Shown here: positions 26,674 to 34,790 of the stretch, piece by piece
How positions within the stretch are numbered: position 1 is the stretch's first letter
Layout: each line of letters starts with the position of its first letter
Origin: Streptomyces sp. SID8374
GTDB taxonomy: Bacteria; Actinomycetota; Actinomycetes; Streptomycetales; Streptomycetaceae
Assembly (NCBI RefSeq): GCF_009865135.1
Contig: NZ_WWGH01000001.1
Coordinates: 2,542,001 to 2,606,000 of the forward strand
Length of the DNA stretch: 64,000 bases
Direction of reading: 5' to 3'
Notes under the pieces: generated by a model
Seen by the model: only the letters and a program-made list of their open reading frames with translations
The model's database searches: none
Told to the model about the DNA's origin: nothing
Made by a program: the position numbers and the translations under genes

Positions 26674-27570
26674 TCAGTCCTTTACCGCTCCGCCCAGTCC
26701 GGAGACGAGGCGTCGCTGTACGAGTACGAAGAAGACGAGGACGGGAATGGTCATCACCGTCGAGGCTGCCATGATCCCGCCCCAGTCGTTCTCGTCCGGC
26801 TTGAAGAAGACCAGCAGCGCCATCGGCAGCGTCGACTGGGAGGTGTCGCTGATGATGAACGACTTCGCGAACAGGAAGTCGTTCCAGGTGGTGATGAAGG
26901 AGAAGACGCTGGTCGCCACGAGGCCCGGGAAGACCAGCGGGAAGAGGATCTGCCACAGGAAGCGGGTGCGGCTCGCCCCGTCGATGTAGGCGGCCTCCTC
27001 CAGGGCTTCGGGGACCGCCCTGACGAAGCCGCGCAGCATCCAGATGGCGAACGGCAGCGAGAAGGCGAGGTGCGGCAGGATCAGCGAGCCGAGCGTGTTG
27101 AGCTGGCCGAAGTCCCGCATCAGGAAGAACAGCGGGATGGTCAGCGCCTCCACCGGCACCATCTGCGCCACCAGGAACATGATGAGCAGCGTGGTGCGGA
27201 ACTTGAAGCGGAAGCGGGTCACGGCGGTGGCGGCCAGGAAGGCGATCAGCGCGGAGGCGATGACGACGGTGCCCGCCACCAGCAGGCTGTTGAGGAAGTA
27301 GCGGCCGAAGTCCTGCTGTTCGAAGACCCGGCGGAAGGAGTCGAGGGAGGGGGCGAGGGTCCAGGGGCGGGGGGTGGTCGACTGGATCTCCCCGGCCGGT
27401 TTGAAGGCGGAGAGCACCATCCAGTAGAGGGGGAAGGCGACCGCGACGGCGATCACCAGGGCGGTGGCCTCGGCGGCCAGCCTGCCGGGCCGCTTGACGC
27501 GCAGCAGCGTACGTACGCCGCCACCGCGTCCAGGGCTCTCGCGTACCGCACTGTCGGTCGTCATGCTCAC
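26674..27570 (-). CDS. Sugar ABC transporter permease 2 (MalG/DasC-like)
   Basis: This approximately 298-residue inner permease of a carbohydrate importer has six predicted helices. The EAA loop is ALEEAAYIDGASRTRFLWQI. The GTG at 27570 overlaps the stop of permease 1 (GTGA); an ATG two codons later (27564) is the alternative start. GGGGGAGG lies just upstream. It belongs with the preceding permease, the lipoprotein and the downstream hexosaminidase. The ATPase is not encoded here; in Streptomyces a shared MsiK ATPase usually serves such importers. Confidence 0.92.
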   Translation of the reverse strand: MSMTTDSAVRESPGRGGGVRTLLRVKRPGRLAAEATALVIAVAVAFPLYWMVLSAFKPAGEIQSTTPRPWTLAPSLDSFRRVFEQQDFGRYFLNSLLVAGTVVIASALIAFLAATAVTRFRFKFRTTLLIMFLVAQMVPVEALTIPLFFLMRDFGQLNTLGSLILPHLAFSLPFAIWMLRGFVRAVPEALEEAAYIDGASRTRFLWQILFPLVFPGLVATSVFSFITTWNDFLFAKSFIISDTSQSTLPMALLVFFKPDENDWGGIMAASTVMTIPVLVFFVLVQRRLVSGLGGAVKD

Positions 27571-28553
27571 AGTTCCTCCCCCTGGCGACGCACCAGGCGC
27601 AGATAGACCAGCGTGACGGCCAGCAGGATCACCAGCATCACGACGCCGATCGCAGAGCCGAGGCTGTACTGCGAGGACGCGAACGCCTTCTGGTACGCGT
27701 ACACGTTGAGCACCAGGTTCTGCCCGGCGATGCCGCCGCCGTTGGTCATGACGTAGATCTGGGTGAAGACCTTGAAGTCCCAGATGATCGACTGGATGGT
27801 GACGACGATCAGGATGGGCTTGAGCATCGGCGCCATGATGGTCCGCCAGATCCGCCACTGGGAGGCGCCGTCCAGCGAGGCGGCCTCCAGCACCTCGGTG
27901 GGGATGGCCCGGATGCCCGCGTACACGGTGACCATGACGAACGGGAACGAGCACCACAGGACTTCGAGGAGGACGAGCGCGAAGGCGCTGTAGCGCCCGT
28001 ACGTCCAGGAGAAGTCACCGAGCCCCAGCACCTTGTTGACCGGTCCGAAGTCGGGGTCGAAGAGGAAGACCCAGACCGTGGAGCCGGTGATCGCGGGGGT
28101 GGCCCAGGCGCCGAGCGCGGCCATCATCAGCGCGAGCCGGGGCAGGGCGCGGATGCGGGTGAGCAGGACGGCGAGCGCGCAGCCGACGAAGAGGGTGGAG
28201 ACGACGCAGGCGGCGGCGAAGAGGACGGTGGCGAGGAGGACCTGCCAGAACTGGCTGTCGTTGAAGAGGGTGGCGTAGTTGCCGAACCCCTGGAAGGTGG
28301 TCGGTTCGCCGCCGCTGACCTGGGCCTGGGTGTACTCCAGGAACGAGATCAGGCCGAGCTGGTAGATCGGGTAGACCAGCAGCCCGGCGAGCAGGACGAG
28401 GGCGGGCAGCAGATAGAGCCAGGGGGTCCAGCCGGAGTGCCCCTTGGGGGACACGGAGCGGCCGCGCCGGGGCGGGCGGCCGGCGGGGGTGCCGGGGCCC
28501 GCCCCGGCCGCGGCGGCGGCCGGGGTCTTGAGTGCGGTGGTGGGCGTGGTCAT
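27567..28553 (-). CDS. Sugar ABC transporter permease 1 (MalF/DasB-like)
   Basis: The 328-residue protein has six helices after a 40-residue Ala/Pro/Arg-rich cytoplasmic start. The EAA loop is EVLEAASLDGASQWRIWRTI, which docks onto the ATPase. The ATG lies two bases after the binding-protein stop. It is part of the amino-sugar operon (lipoprotein, two permeases, GH20). Confidence 0.93.
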   Translation of the reverse strand: MTTPTTALKTPAAAAAGAGPGTPAGRPPRRGRSVSPKGHSGWTPWLYLLPALVLLAGLLVYPIYQLGLISFLEYTQAQVSGGEPTTFQGFGNYATLFNDSQFWQVLLATVLFAAACVVSTLFVGCALAVLLTRIRALPRLALMMAALGAWATPAITGSTVWVFLFDPDFGPVNKVLGLGDFSWTYGRYSAFALVLLEVLWCSFPFVMVTVYAGIRAIPTEVLEAASLDGASQWRIWRTIMAPMLKPILIVVTIQSIIWDFKVFTQIYVMTNGGGIAGQNLVLNVYAYQKAFASSQYSLGSAIGVVMLVILLAVTLVYLRLVRRQGEEL

Positions 28554-28555
28554 CG

Positions 28556-29860
28556 TCAGCCCGCGTCGGTGAAGGCCGCGTCCATCTTCTTCGCCGCGTC
28601 GTCCGAGGCCTGGGCCACGTCCTTACGGCCGGAGACGATCTCCTGGAACATCGTCGGCAGGACCAGCGAGGCGTCGATCTGGCCCCAGGCGGGCGAGGCG
28701 GGGACGAACTTGGCGCCGGCGCCGAGGGTCTGGACGAACGGGGCGACGAAGGGCTGCTTCTTGGCGGCGTTGTCCAGGACGTCGGTGTAGGTGGGCAGGA
28801 AGCCCATCGCGTCGAACATCTCGGCCTGGGTCTTCTTGCCGGTGAGCGACTTCATCAGGTCGACGGCGAGGGTGCGGTGCGAACTGCTCTTGAGTACGCC
28901 GATGTTGTTGCCGCCCGCGAAGGCGGGGGCGATGGAGTTCGGGGCGATGCCGGGCAGCGGGACGACCGCGTACTTGCCCTTGACCGAGCCCGTCTCGACG
29001 GCCGCGTGGCTGAAGTCGCCGCCGATGGCCATGGCGGCCTTGCCGGAGGCGAAGGCGGTGACGGTGGCGTTGCCGCCCATGGAGGCGCACTTGGCGGCCG
29101 GACAGTTGTCGTCGCCGAAGAGGGAGGTGTAGGCCTCGATGCCCTTGCGGGCCTTCTCGCTGTTGATGGCCGACTTGTACGTACCGCCGCTCTCGCCCGC
29201 GATCTCGCCGCCGTGGGACCAGATGAAGGGCATCGCGCCGTAGGTGTAGGCGCCGCCGACCGCGAGGCCGTAGAGGTCGGGCTTGGCCTTGCGGATCTTC
29301 TTGGCGGTGGAGATCAGCTCGGCCTGGGACTTGGGGGGTTCGATGCCCAGGTCCTTGAAGACGTCGGTGCGGTAGTAGAGGGCGCGGACGCCGACGAAGA
29401 AGGGGGCGCCGTAGACCTTGTCGCCGACGGTGACGGACTGCTTGGCGATCGGGTCGGTGTCCTTGGCCTCCTCCCAGGCGCCGAACTCCTCGGTGACGTC
29501 CGCGAGTCCGCCGTCCTTGACGTATCCGGCGGTGTCGCTGTTGCCGTACTCGATGAGGTCGGGGGCGCTCCTGGGGTCGTTGAAGGCGGCCTTGATGCGC
29601 TGGGCGCGGGTGTCGACGGGTATGTACTCGACCTTGACCTTCGCGCCCTGGTGGCTCTTCTCGAAGGCGGCGACGGCGTCGTCGACGACCTTCTCCTTGG
29701 GCTTGTTGCCGACCTCCTGGAAGAGCCAGACACGGAGGGTCCCGCTCTTGTCGTCACCCTTCGCACTGGTGTCGGAGGTCTGCGGCGCGCAGGCGGTGGC
29801 GGTGAGGCCCGCCAGCACAAGCGCCGCAACCGGGGCGGCAATTCGGGCAGAAAGCTTCAT
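28556..29860 (-). CDS. Sugar-binding lipoprotein of ABC importer
   Basis: This 434-residue CUT1-type solute receptor has a signal peptide ending in the lipobox LTATAC, giving a lipid-anchored extracytoplasmic protein. The mature part has the two-lobe family pattern (LRVWLFQEVGNKPKEKVVDD, FASGKAAMAIGGDFSHAAVE). Association with GH20 and a DasR-like site suggests chitobiose, GlcNAc or a related amino sugar as ligand (inference). The ATG at 29860 begins MKLSARIAAP. It is the first gene of the operon. Confidence 0.93.
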   Translation of the reverse strand: MKLSARIAAPVAALVLAGLTATACAPQTSDTSAKGDDKSGTLRVWLFQEVGNKPKEKVVDDAVAAFEKSHQGAKVKVEYIPVDTRAQRIKAAFNDPRSAPDLIEYGNSDTAGYVKDGGLADVTEEFGAWEEAKDTDPIAKQSVTVGDKVYGAPFFVGVRALYYRTDVFKDLGIEPPKSQAELISTAKKIRKAKPDLYGLAVGGAYTYGAMPFIWSHGGEIAGESGGTYKSAINSEKARKGIEAYTSLFGDDNCPAAKCASMGGNATVTAFASGKAAMAIGGDFSHAAVETGSVKGKYAVVPLPGIAPNSIAPAFAGGNNIGVLKSSSHRTLAVDLMKSLTGKKTQAEMFDAMGFLPTYTDVLDNAAKKQPFVAPFVQTLGAGAKFVPASPAWGQIDASLVLPTMFQEIVSGRKDVAQASDDAAKKMDAAFTDAG

Positions 29861-29883
29861 CCGGGAACCCCTACCGGTCATCC

Positions 29884-29900
29884 GTTGCATCATGTGCAAC
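29884..29900 (-). promoter_or_regulatory. GTTGCA-N5-TGCAAC palindrome before sugar-binding protein gene
   Basis: This perfect 6-bp inverted repeat with a 5-nt spacer lies 24 bp upstream of the ATG, with a related TGCACAAC element at 29914. It resembles LacI/GntR-type operators. No regulator gene is adjacent, so the binding protein would be encoded elsewhere. Confidence 0.45.
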
Positions 29901-29956
29901 GTGCGTTTCGTTCTGCACAACTGGCAGGAGAGTAAGTCCGGTTCGAGCGCCCGACA

Positions 29957-29972
29957 AGTGGTCTCCACCACT
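29957..29972 (-). promoter_or_regulatory. DasR-like responsive element (dre)
   Basis: AGTGGTCTCCACCACT agrees at 14 of 16 positions with the DasR consensus A(C/G)TGGTCTAGACCA(C/G)T; only the central AG is replaced by CC. It lies 97 bp upstream of the sugar-binding protein ATG. DasR is the GlcNAc-responsive GntR repressor of Streptomyces, and GH20/amino-sugar importers are typical targets. Binding here is predicted, not shown. Confidence 0.7.
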
Positions 29973-30042
29973 CTGTGACCAGCCGACGCAGCCCGTGCAA
30001 CGCGAGCACAACCGGTCACGATCCGTCACCGGGAACGCAAAA

Positions 30043-30081
30043 GGCCCCCGGCACGCGCGTCGACCGCGCGTGCCGGGGGCC
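30043..30081 (-). terminator. Terminator of DUF3039 gene
   Basis: A perfect 17-bp stem (30043-30059 with 30065-30081) has a 5-nt loop. On the minus strand it is followed by TTTTGCG, a classic intrinsic terminator. Confidence 0.85.
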
Positions 30082-30105
30082 GTGGACCTGAGGAGAACCC
30101 GGGCC

Positions 30106-30405
30106 TTACTTCTTGCCCTTGTCCTTGCCGCCCTTGCCCTTGTCCTTGTCGCCGCCGGCGCCCATGGACTCGTAGATCTCCTTGCACATGGGACAGACCG
30201 GGTACTTCTTGGGGTCGCGCCCCGGCACCCAGACCTTGCCGCACAGCGCGACCACGGGAGTGCCCTCCAGGGCGCTCGCCATGATCTTGTCCTTCTGGAC
30301 GTAATGGGCGTAGCGCTCGTGGTCGCCGTCGCCCCTCGACACCTGCGGCGTCGGCTCTACGAGGGTCCCCGTACCTGCCCCGCGATCGGGCTCAAGAGTG
30401 CTCAT
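30106..30405 (-). CDS. DUF3039 zinc-ribbon-like small protein
   Basis: The 99-residue actinobacterial protein has the DUF3039 core ALCGKVWVPGRDPKKYPVCP followed by MCKEIYE. Spaced Cys (C-x..-C-P-M-C) suggest a bound metal. A Lys/Gly/Asp-rich tail (KDKGKGGKDKGKK) follows. The ATG at 30405 is used rather than an in-frame TTG. The family function is unknown. It sits 30 bp downstream of the YqgE-like gene and may be cotranscribed. Confidence 0.9.
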   Translation of the reverse strand: MSTLEPDRGAGTGTLVEPTPQVSRGDGDHERYAHYVQKDKIMASALEGTPVVALCGKVWVPGRDPKKYPVCPMCKEIYESMGAGGDKDKGKGGKDKGKK

Positions 30406-30435
30406 AACCGCCAAGGGTACTGAAGAAGAGGGGGT

Positions 30436-30996
30436 TCAGTTGAGTGAAGGGTCGTCCGGATACGTGGCGATCATCGCCAGCTCGCTGCGCTGGCGGCGGA
30501 GCACCGCGCGCCAGAGGTTCTCCGGGCGCGGGGAGGAGACGTCACCGGGCTCCGACTCGACCACGTACCAGGCGCCCTCGGTCAGCTCGCCCTCCAGCTG
30601 ACCTGGCCCCCACCCCGCGTACCCGGCGAAGATCCGCAGCGACCCCAGGGCCGGTCCGAGCAGCTCCGGCGGGGTGTCCAGATCGACCAGGCCGATCGCC
30701 CCGTGGACCCGGCGCCAGCCGAGCGGCCCCTCGTCACCGGGGATCACCGCGACGCCGAGCGCGGAGTCGAGGGAGACCGGGCCGCCCTGGAAGACGACGT
30801 CCGGCTCACCGGTCAGCCCGGCCCACGAGTCGAGGATGTCACCGACCCCCACCGGGGTCGGGCGGTTGAGGACCACGCCGAGGGAGCCCTCCTCGTCGTG
30901 GTCGAGGAGGAGCACCACCGCGCGGTCGAAATTCGGGTCCGCGAGGGCGGGTGTGGCCACGAGCAGTCGCCCTGTGAGCGAGGACACCTCCGTCAT
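30436..30996 (-). CDS. YqgE/AlgH-family protein
   Basis: The 186-residue cytoplasmic protein matches the full length of the YqgE/AlgH (DUF179) family. Typical stretches are LTGRLLVATPALADPNFDRA at the start, GVVLNRPTPV, and FAGYAGWGPGQLEGELTEGA. The molecular role of the family is not established. It is divergent from murA with a 286-bp spacer. Confidence 0.94.
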   Translation of the reverse strand: MTEVSSLTGRLLVATPALADPNFDRAVVLLLDHDEEGSLGVVLNRPTPVGVGDILDSWAGLTGEPDVVFQGGPVSLDSALGVAVIPGDEGPLGWRRVHGAIGLVDLDTPPELLGPALGSLRIFAGYAGWGPGQLEGELTEGAWYVVESEPGDVSSPRPENLWRAVLRRQRSELAMIATYPDDPSLN

Positions 30997-31197
30997 GGCA
31001 GAAATGATCCCGCATCTTCGCCCTCCGCGGGGGCCGGGCGTGCGTGATGACCACCTCAGGAGAGCGAGCGCAGCTCAGGGCGCACGGAGGCACGGGGAGC
31101 GCACCGCGCGGGCAGGATCCGGGGGCCATCCGGACGGTGACCCTCCGCAAGATCGGGTGCGCGGAGGGTGTTGTGGCGGATTCATGACGTTCGTACA

Positions 31198-31223
31198 CCC
31201 CCCTTCGCCTTACGGAAGGGGGG
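31198..31223 (+). promoter_or_regulatory. Hairpin in murA upstream region
   Basis: CCCCCCTTC (31198-31206) pairs with GAAGGGGGG (31215-31223), 60 bp before the murA ATG. A weak promoter-like pair (TTGTGG at 31171, TACACC at 31194, 17-bp spacing) lies just upstream. The hairpin would then sit at or near the mRNA 5' end. It could be a leader structure or a terminator for upstream read-through. Confidence 0.45.
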
Positions 31224-31282
31224 TAGGAGGCCATTACCCTTTTCGTTGGCCCCCTGCCCGACCACTCCGGAACGCGAGATAC

Positions 31283-32623
31283 ATGACCGGCACAGACGAT
31301 GTCCTGCTTGTCCACGGCGGCACCCCGCTGGAGGGCGAGATCCGCGTCCGAGGCGCCAAGAACCTGGTGCCGAAGGCAATGGTCGCCGCGCTGCTCGGCA
31401 GCGGGCCCAGCCGCCTCCGCAACGTTCCCGACATCCGTGACGTACGGGTCGTCCGGGGGCTCCTCCAGCTGCACGGCGTCACCGTCCGCCCCGGCGACGA
31501 GCCGGGCGAACTGATCCTCGACCCCTCGCACGTCGAGTCGGCGAACGTCGCCGACATCGATGCCCACGCGGGTTCGTCGCGCATCCCGATCCTCTTCTGC
31601 GGCCCGCTGCTGCACCGCCTCGGCCACGCCTTCATCCCGGGCCTGGGCGGCTGCGACATCGGCGGCCGGCCGATCGACTTCCACTTCGAGGTGCTCCGCC
31701 AGTTCGGCGCGACCATCGAGAAGCGGGCCGACGGCCAGTACCTGGAGGCCCCGCAGCGGCTGCGCGGCACCAAGATCCGGCTGCCGTACCCCTCGGTGGG
31801 CTCCACCGAGCAGGTGCTGCTCACCGCCGTCCTCGCCGAGGGCGTCACCGAGCTGTCCAACGCGGCCGTGGAGCCGGAGATCGAGGACCTCATCTGCGTA
31901 TTGCAGAAGATGGGCGCGATCATCTCCATGGACACCGACCGGACCATCCGGATCACCGGTGTCGACAAGCTGGACGGGTACACCCACCGGGCGATCCCGG
32001 ACCGTCTGGAGGCGGCCTCCTGGGCGTCTGCGGCGCTGGCGACCGAGGGCAACATCTACGTGCGCGGCGCCCAGCAGCGTTCGATGATGACCTTCCTCAA
32101 CACCTTCCGCCGGGTCGGCGGCGCCTTCGAGATCGACGACGAGGGCATCCGCTTCTGGCACCCGGGCGGCGCGCTCAACGCCATCGCGCTGGAGACGGAC
32201 GTCCACCCCGGCTTCCAGACCGACTGGCAGCAGCCCCTGGTGGTGGCGCTGACGCAGGCCGCGGGGCTCTCCATCGTCCACGAGACGGTGTACGAGTCGC
32301 GGCTCGGCTTCACCTCCGCGCTCAACCAGATGGGTGCGCACATCCAGCTCTACCGCGAGTGCCTGGGCGGCTCCGACTGCCGCTTCGGCCAGCGCAACTT
32401 CCTGCACTCGGCGGTCGTCTCCGGGCCGACGAAGCTCCAGGGCGCCGATCTGGTCATCCCCGACCTGCGCGGCGGCTTCTCGTACCTGATCGCGGCGCTG
32501 GCGGCCCAGGGCACCTCCCGGGTCCACGGCATCGACCTGATCAACCGCGGTTACGAGAACTTCATGGACAAGCTGGAGAAGCTCGGCGCGAAGGTGGAGC
32601 TGCCGGGCGGTTCCCTGGTCTGA
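31283..32623 (+). CDS. murA: UDP-N-acetylglucosamine 1-carboxyvinyltransferase
   Basis: This enzyme transfers enolpyruvate from PEP to UDP-GlcNAc, the first committed step of peptidoglycan synthesis. The 446-residue protein covers the whole EPSP-synthase fold. The substrate loop reads IPGLGGCDIGGRPIDFH, with the PEP-binding Cys at 124. The fosfomycin-sensitive Cys form is therefore present, not the Asp variant of mycobacteria. KN in RGAKNLVPKAM matches the conserved Lys-Asn near residue 26. The ATG at 31283 begins MTGTDDVLLVHGG; the ribosome site is weak. It is followed by a convergent AraC gene. Confidence 0.96.
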   Translation: MTGTDDVLLVHGGTPLEGEIRVRGAKNLVPKAMVAALLGSGPSRLRNVPDIRDVRVVRGLLQLHGVTVRPGDEPGELILDPSHVESANVADIDAHAGSSRIPILFCGPLLHRLGHAFIPGLGGCDIGGRPIDFHFEVLRQFGATIEKRADGQYLEAPQRLRGTKIRLPYPSVGSTEQVLLTAVLAEGVTELSNAAVEPEIEDLICVLQKMGAIISMDTDRTIRITGVDKLDGYTHRAIPDRLEAASWASAALATEGNIYVRGAQQRSMMTFLNTFRRVGGAFEIDDEGIRFWHPGGALNAIALETDVHPGFQTDWQQPLVVALTQAAGLSIVHETVYESRLGFTSALNQMGAHIQLYRECLGGSDCRFGQRNFLHSAVVSGPTKLQGADLVIPDLRGGFSYLIAALAAQGTSRVHGIDLINRGYENFMDKLEKLGAKVELPGGSLV

Positions 32624-32659
32624 CCCCGCACAGTGCTGCCGCACACAGCGCTGCGCACC

Positions 32660-32694
32660 CGGTGCCTCGGCCCCTCACAGGGTCCGGGGCACCG
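32660..32694. terminator. Terminator between murA and AraC gene
   Basis: CGGTGCC (32660-32666) pairs with GGCACCG (32688-32694), with further CGG/CCG and CC/GG pairing inside. It lies between convergent genes and overlaps the last codons of the AraC gene. Confidence 0.6.
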
Positions 32695-33490
32695 TGCTTT
32701 CCCGGGACCGCGCGAACCGCCCCGGCGTGGTCCCCGCGATCCGCTTGAAGTGCCGGGTCAGGTGGGACTGGTCGTGGAAGCCAACGGCGGTGGCCGCCTC
32801 GCCGGGCGGCACCCCGTCCAGCAGCAGCCGGCGGGCCCGGTCGACCCGGCGGGCCGTCAGGTACTGGTGCGGCGCGATCGCGTACGCCGCGCTGAACGCC
32901 CGTACGAGATGGGTCGGGTGCGCGTGGACCAGCCGGGCCGCCTCCGCCAGGGTGATGCCCTCGCCCAGCCGCTCGTCCAGGAGCTCACGCAGGTCCCGGG
33001 CGACGCCGGGGCCGGGCGGCGGGCCCTGCGGGGCCTCCACAGGCCCCAGGTGGCCCCTCAGCCGCTCCCCGATGAACGCCAGGCGGCTCTCCGCCTCGAA
33101 GGCGTCGCCCGGGTCCGCCAGGGCCGTGTGGAGCCGGGCGACGCGGGTGCGCAGGAGCGGGTCGGCGAGGTCGGGGGTGTCCACGGCGGGGCCGATGTAG
33201 CGCGCGTCCAGCTGCGTCATGTCCAGGTAGAGCACCCGTTTGCGGAAGCCGTCGGAGGTCGCGGGCGAACCGTTGTGCGGGACCTGCGGCGGCAGCAGGC
33301 TCACCGTGCCGCCCGGGGTGCCGCGCTCGTGGCGGTCCAGGTCGTAGCGGACGGCCCCGTCGTCGACGATCAGGAGCGTCCAGGCCTCGTGCACGTGCAT
33401 CGGGTAGGCGTGCTCGGTGAAGCGGGCGTGGAAGACCTCCACGACGCCCGGGACCGCCGGACGCCAGGCCGAGACCTCCTGCCGTGCCAC
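32675..33490 (-). CDS. AraC-family transcriptional regulator
   Basis: The 271-residue protein has an N-terminal cupin-like sensing domain (about 1-140; HAYPMHVHEAWTLLIVDDGA). Two C-terminal helix-turn-helix motifs follow (ITLAEAARLVHAHPTHLVRA and PPGEAATAVGFHDQSHLTRH). The start is uncertain between adjacent GTG codons at 33493 and 33490 and an upstream ATG at 33544, none with a good ribosome site. It is divergent from the DUF2000 gene, its likely target. Confidence 0.9.
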   Translation of the reverse strand: MARQEVSAWRPAVPGVVEVFHARFTEHAYPMHVHEAWTLLIVDDGAVRYDLDRHERGTPGGTVSLLPPQVPHNGSPATSDGFRKRVLYLDMTQLDARYIGPAVDTPDLADPLLRTRVARLHTALADPGDAFEAESRLAFIGERLRGHLGPVEAPQGPPPGPGVARDLRELLDERLGEGITLAEAARLVHAHPTHLVRAFSAAYAIAPHQYLTARRVDRARRLLLDGVPPGEAATAVGFHDQSHLTRHFKRIAGTTPGRFARSRESTVPRTL

Positions 33491-33575
33491 CACGCTCAGA
33501 ACGTACAAGACCCGGCCCGGGGCCACCGGCCAGTCTCGGACCATGAGAAACACGCACGAGACGGCGAACGGAACC

Positions 33576-34007
33576 ATGGCCACCGACGAGGCGCCCGTCC
33601 GCTTCGACACCAAGATCGCGGTGCTGCTCCGCGACGACCTGGAGACCTGGCAGCGCCTGAACGTGACCGCCTTCCTGGTCAGCGGCCTGGGGACGGCGGC
33701 GCCCGAGGTGATCGGCGAGCCCTACGAGGACGCCGACTCCACGGCGTACCTGCCGATGCTCCGGCAGCCGGTGCTGGTCTTCGAGGGGGCGAAGGAGACG
33801 CTGACCGCCGCGCACACCAAGGCGCTCTCCCGGTCCCTGACGGTGGCGGTGTTCACCTCGGACCTGTTCGGTACGGGGAACGACCGGGACAACCGGGCGG
33901 CGGTACGGGCGGTGGGGCGGGACGCGCTGGATCTGGTGGGGCTGTCCGTGTACGGGCCCCGTAACGCCGTGGACAAGGTCCTCAAGGGCGCGCGGATGCA
34001 TCCCTGA
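33576..34007 (+). CDS. DUF2000 family protein
   Basis: The 143-residue soluble protein matches DUF2000 in length and pattern (DTKIAVLLRDDLETWQRLNV, then TAFLVSG; DLVGLSVYGPRNAVDKVLKG). The family is related to peptidyl-tRNA hydrolase-like folds and has no settled function. The ATG at 33576 gives the conserved length; 33543 is an alternative. Divergence from the AraC regulator (85-bp spacer) suggests that protein controls it. Confidence 0.87.
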   Translation: MATDEAPVRFDTKIAVLLRDDLETWQRLNVTAFLVSGLGTAAPEVIGEPYEDADSTAYLPMLRQPVLVFEGAKETLTAAHTKALSRSLTVAVFTSDLFGTGNDRDNRAAVRAVGRDALDLVGLSVYGPRNAVDKVLKGARMHP

Positions 34008-34072
34008 CCCCGGGCGGCCCCGGCGGCGTACGAGGAGCTGAGCGGGGCGCATGTGCCCCTGGCATGCGCGAA

Positions 34073-34102
34073 GGCGGCCACCCCTGGTCGGGGGTGGCCG
34101 CC
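34073..34102. terminator. Terminator between DUF2000 gene and hupA
   Basis: GGCGGCCACCCC (34073-34084) pairs with GGGGTGGCCGCC (34091-34102) over a 6-nt loop, between convergent genes. Confidence 0.8.
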
Positions 34103-34121
34103 CTCATTGCGCCTTGGAGGG

Positions 34122-34403
34122 TTACTTACCCTTGGCGGCTTCCTTGAGCTTCGAGCCCGCGGAGACCTTCACGCTGTAGCCGGCGGGGATGTTGATCGGG
34201 TCGCCGGTCTGCGGGTTGCGAGCGGTGCGAGCGGCACGGTGGGTGCGCTCGAAGGTCAGGAAGCCGGGGATGGTGACCTTCTCGTCGCCCTTGGCGACGA
34301 TCTCACCGACGGTCTCGGCGAGCGCGGCCAGCACGGCGTCGGCGTCCTTGCGAGTCACCTCGGCGCGGTCGGCCAGGGCGGCCACCAGCTCACTGCGGTT
34401 CAT
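34122..34403 (-). CDS. hupA: HU-family nucleoid protein HupA
   Basis: This 93-residue HU homolog bends and compacts DNA as a dimer. It has the standard length, with no long basic tail like that of HupS. The start MNRSELVAALADRAEVTRKD and the DNA-binding arm FERTHRAARTARNPQTGDPI are characteristic. The ATG follows GGGAG. The upstream 387 bp are free of genes and hold a conspicuous palindrome at 34487. Confidence 0.95.
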   Translation of the reverse strand: MNRSELVAALADRAEVTRKDADAVLAALAETVGEIVAKGDEKVTIPGFLTFERTHRAARTARNPQTGDPINIPAGYSVKVSAGSKLKEAAKGK

Positions 34404-34790
34404 GTTGTTACTCCCGTGTTCTTCTTGCCTGTGAGGCGTGAGATCGAAGCCGATGCTGCCAGGGCCCTCTGACAGTCCCCGGACCCGGGTCTGATGTCAG
34501 ACCCTCGCGCCCGATTACGCATCCTGCCCCCACCTGCGGCGGGAAAGCCAATCCGGAACCCTTCAGGGTCAACGAAAAGCGCCACTGCCTGCTCGTGGTG
34601 ACGTTCCGTCGGCTTCCCTTAGCGGTCCGCAGCGGATGCCGGGCCCTACGGGGCCCATCTGCCCGCCCACCCTAAAGGGGCGTTTGGGGCGCCGCGACCC
34701 GCGACGCGCCGTACGGCACGGGCGGGTGCGGCCCGGGGTGTTCCGCGCGTACCCCTTGAGGGGCCCGCGAAACGGGGGGAACGGGTGGGG
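34404..34790. other. 387-bp intergenic region, hupA to malic enzyme
   Basis: No gene is seen. It contains the hupA promoter zone (minus strand), the palindrome at 34487-34504, and GC-rich inverted segments after the malic enzyme stop (around 34680-34780) that may terminate that transcript. A TTGACC hexamer on the minus strand at about 34567-34572 could be a -35 element but lacks a convincing -10. Confidence 0.5.
34487..34504 (-). promoter_or_regulatory. GGGTCTGA-TG-TCAGACCC palindrome upstream of hupA
   Basis: A perfect 8-bp inverted repeat with a 2-bp centre lies 84 bp before the hupA ATG. The arms share GGTCT/AGACC with the DasR core but lack its TGG/CCA flanks, so a different regulator is more likely. 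Confidence 0.5.
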
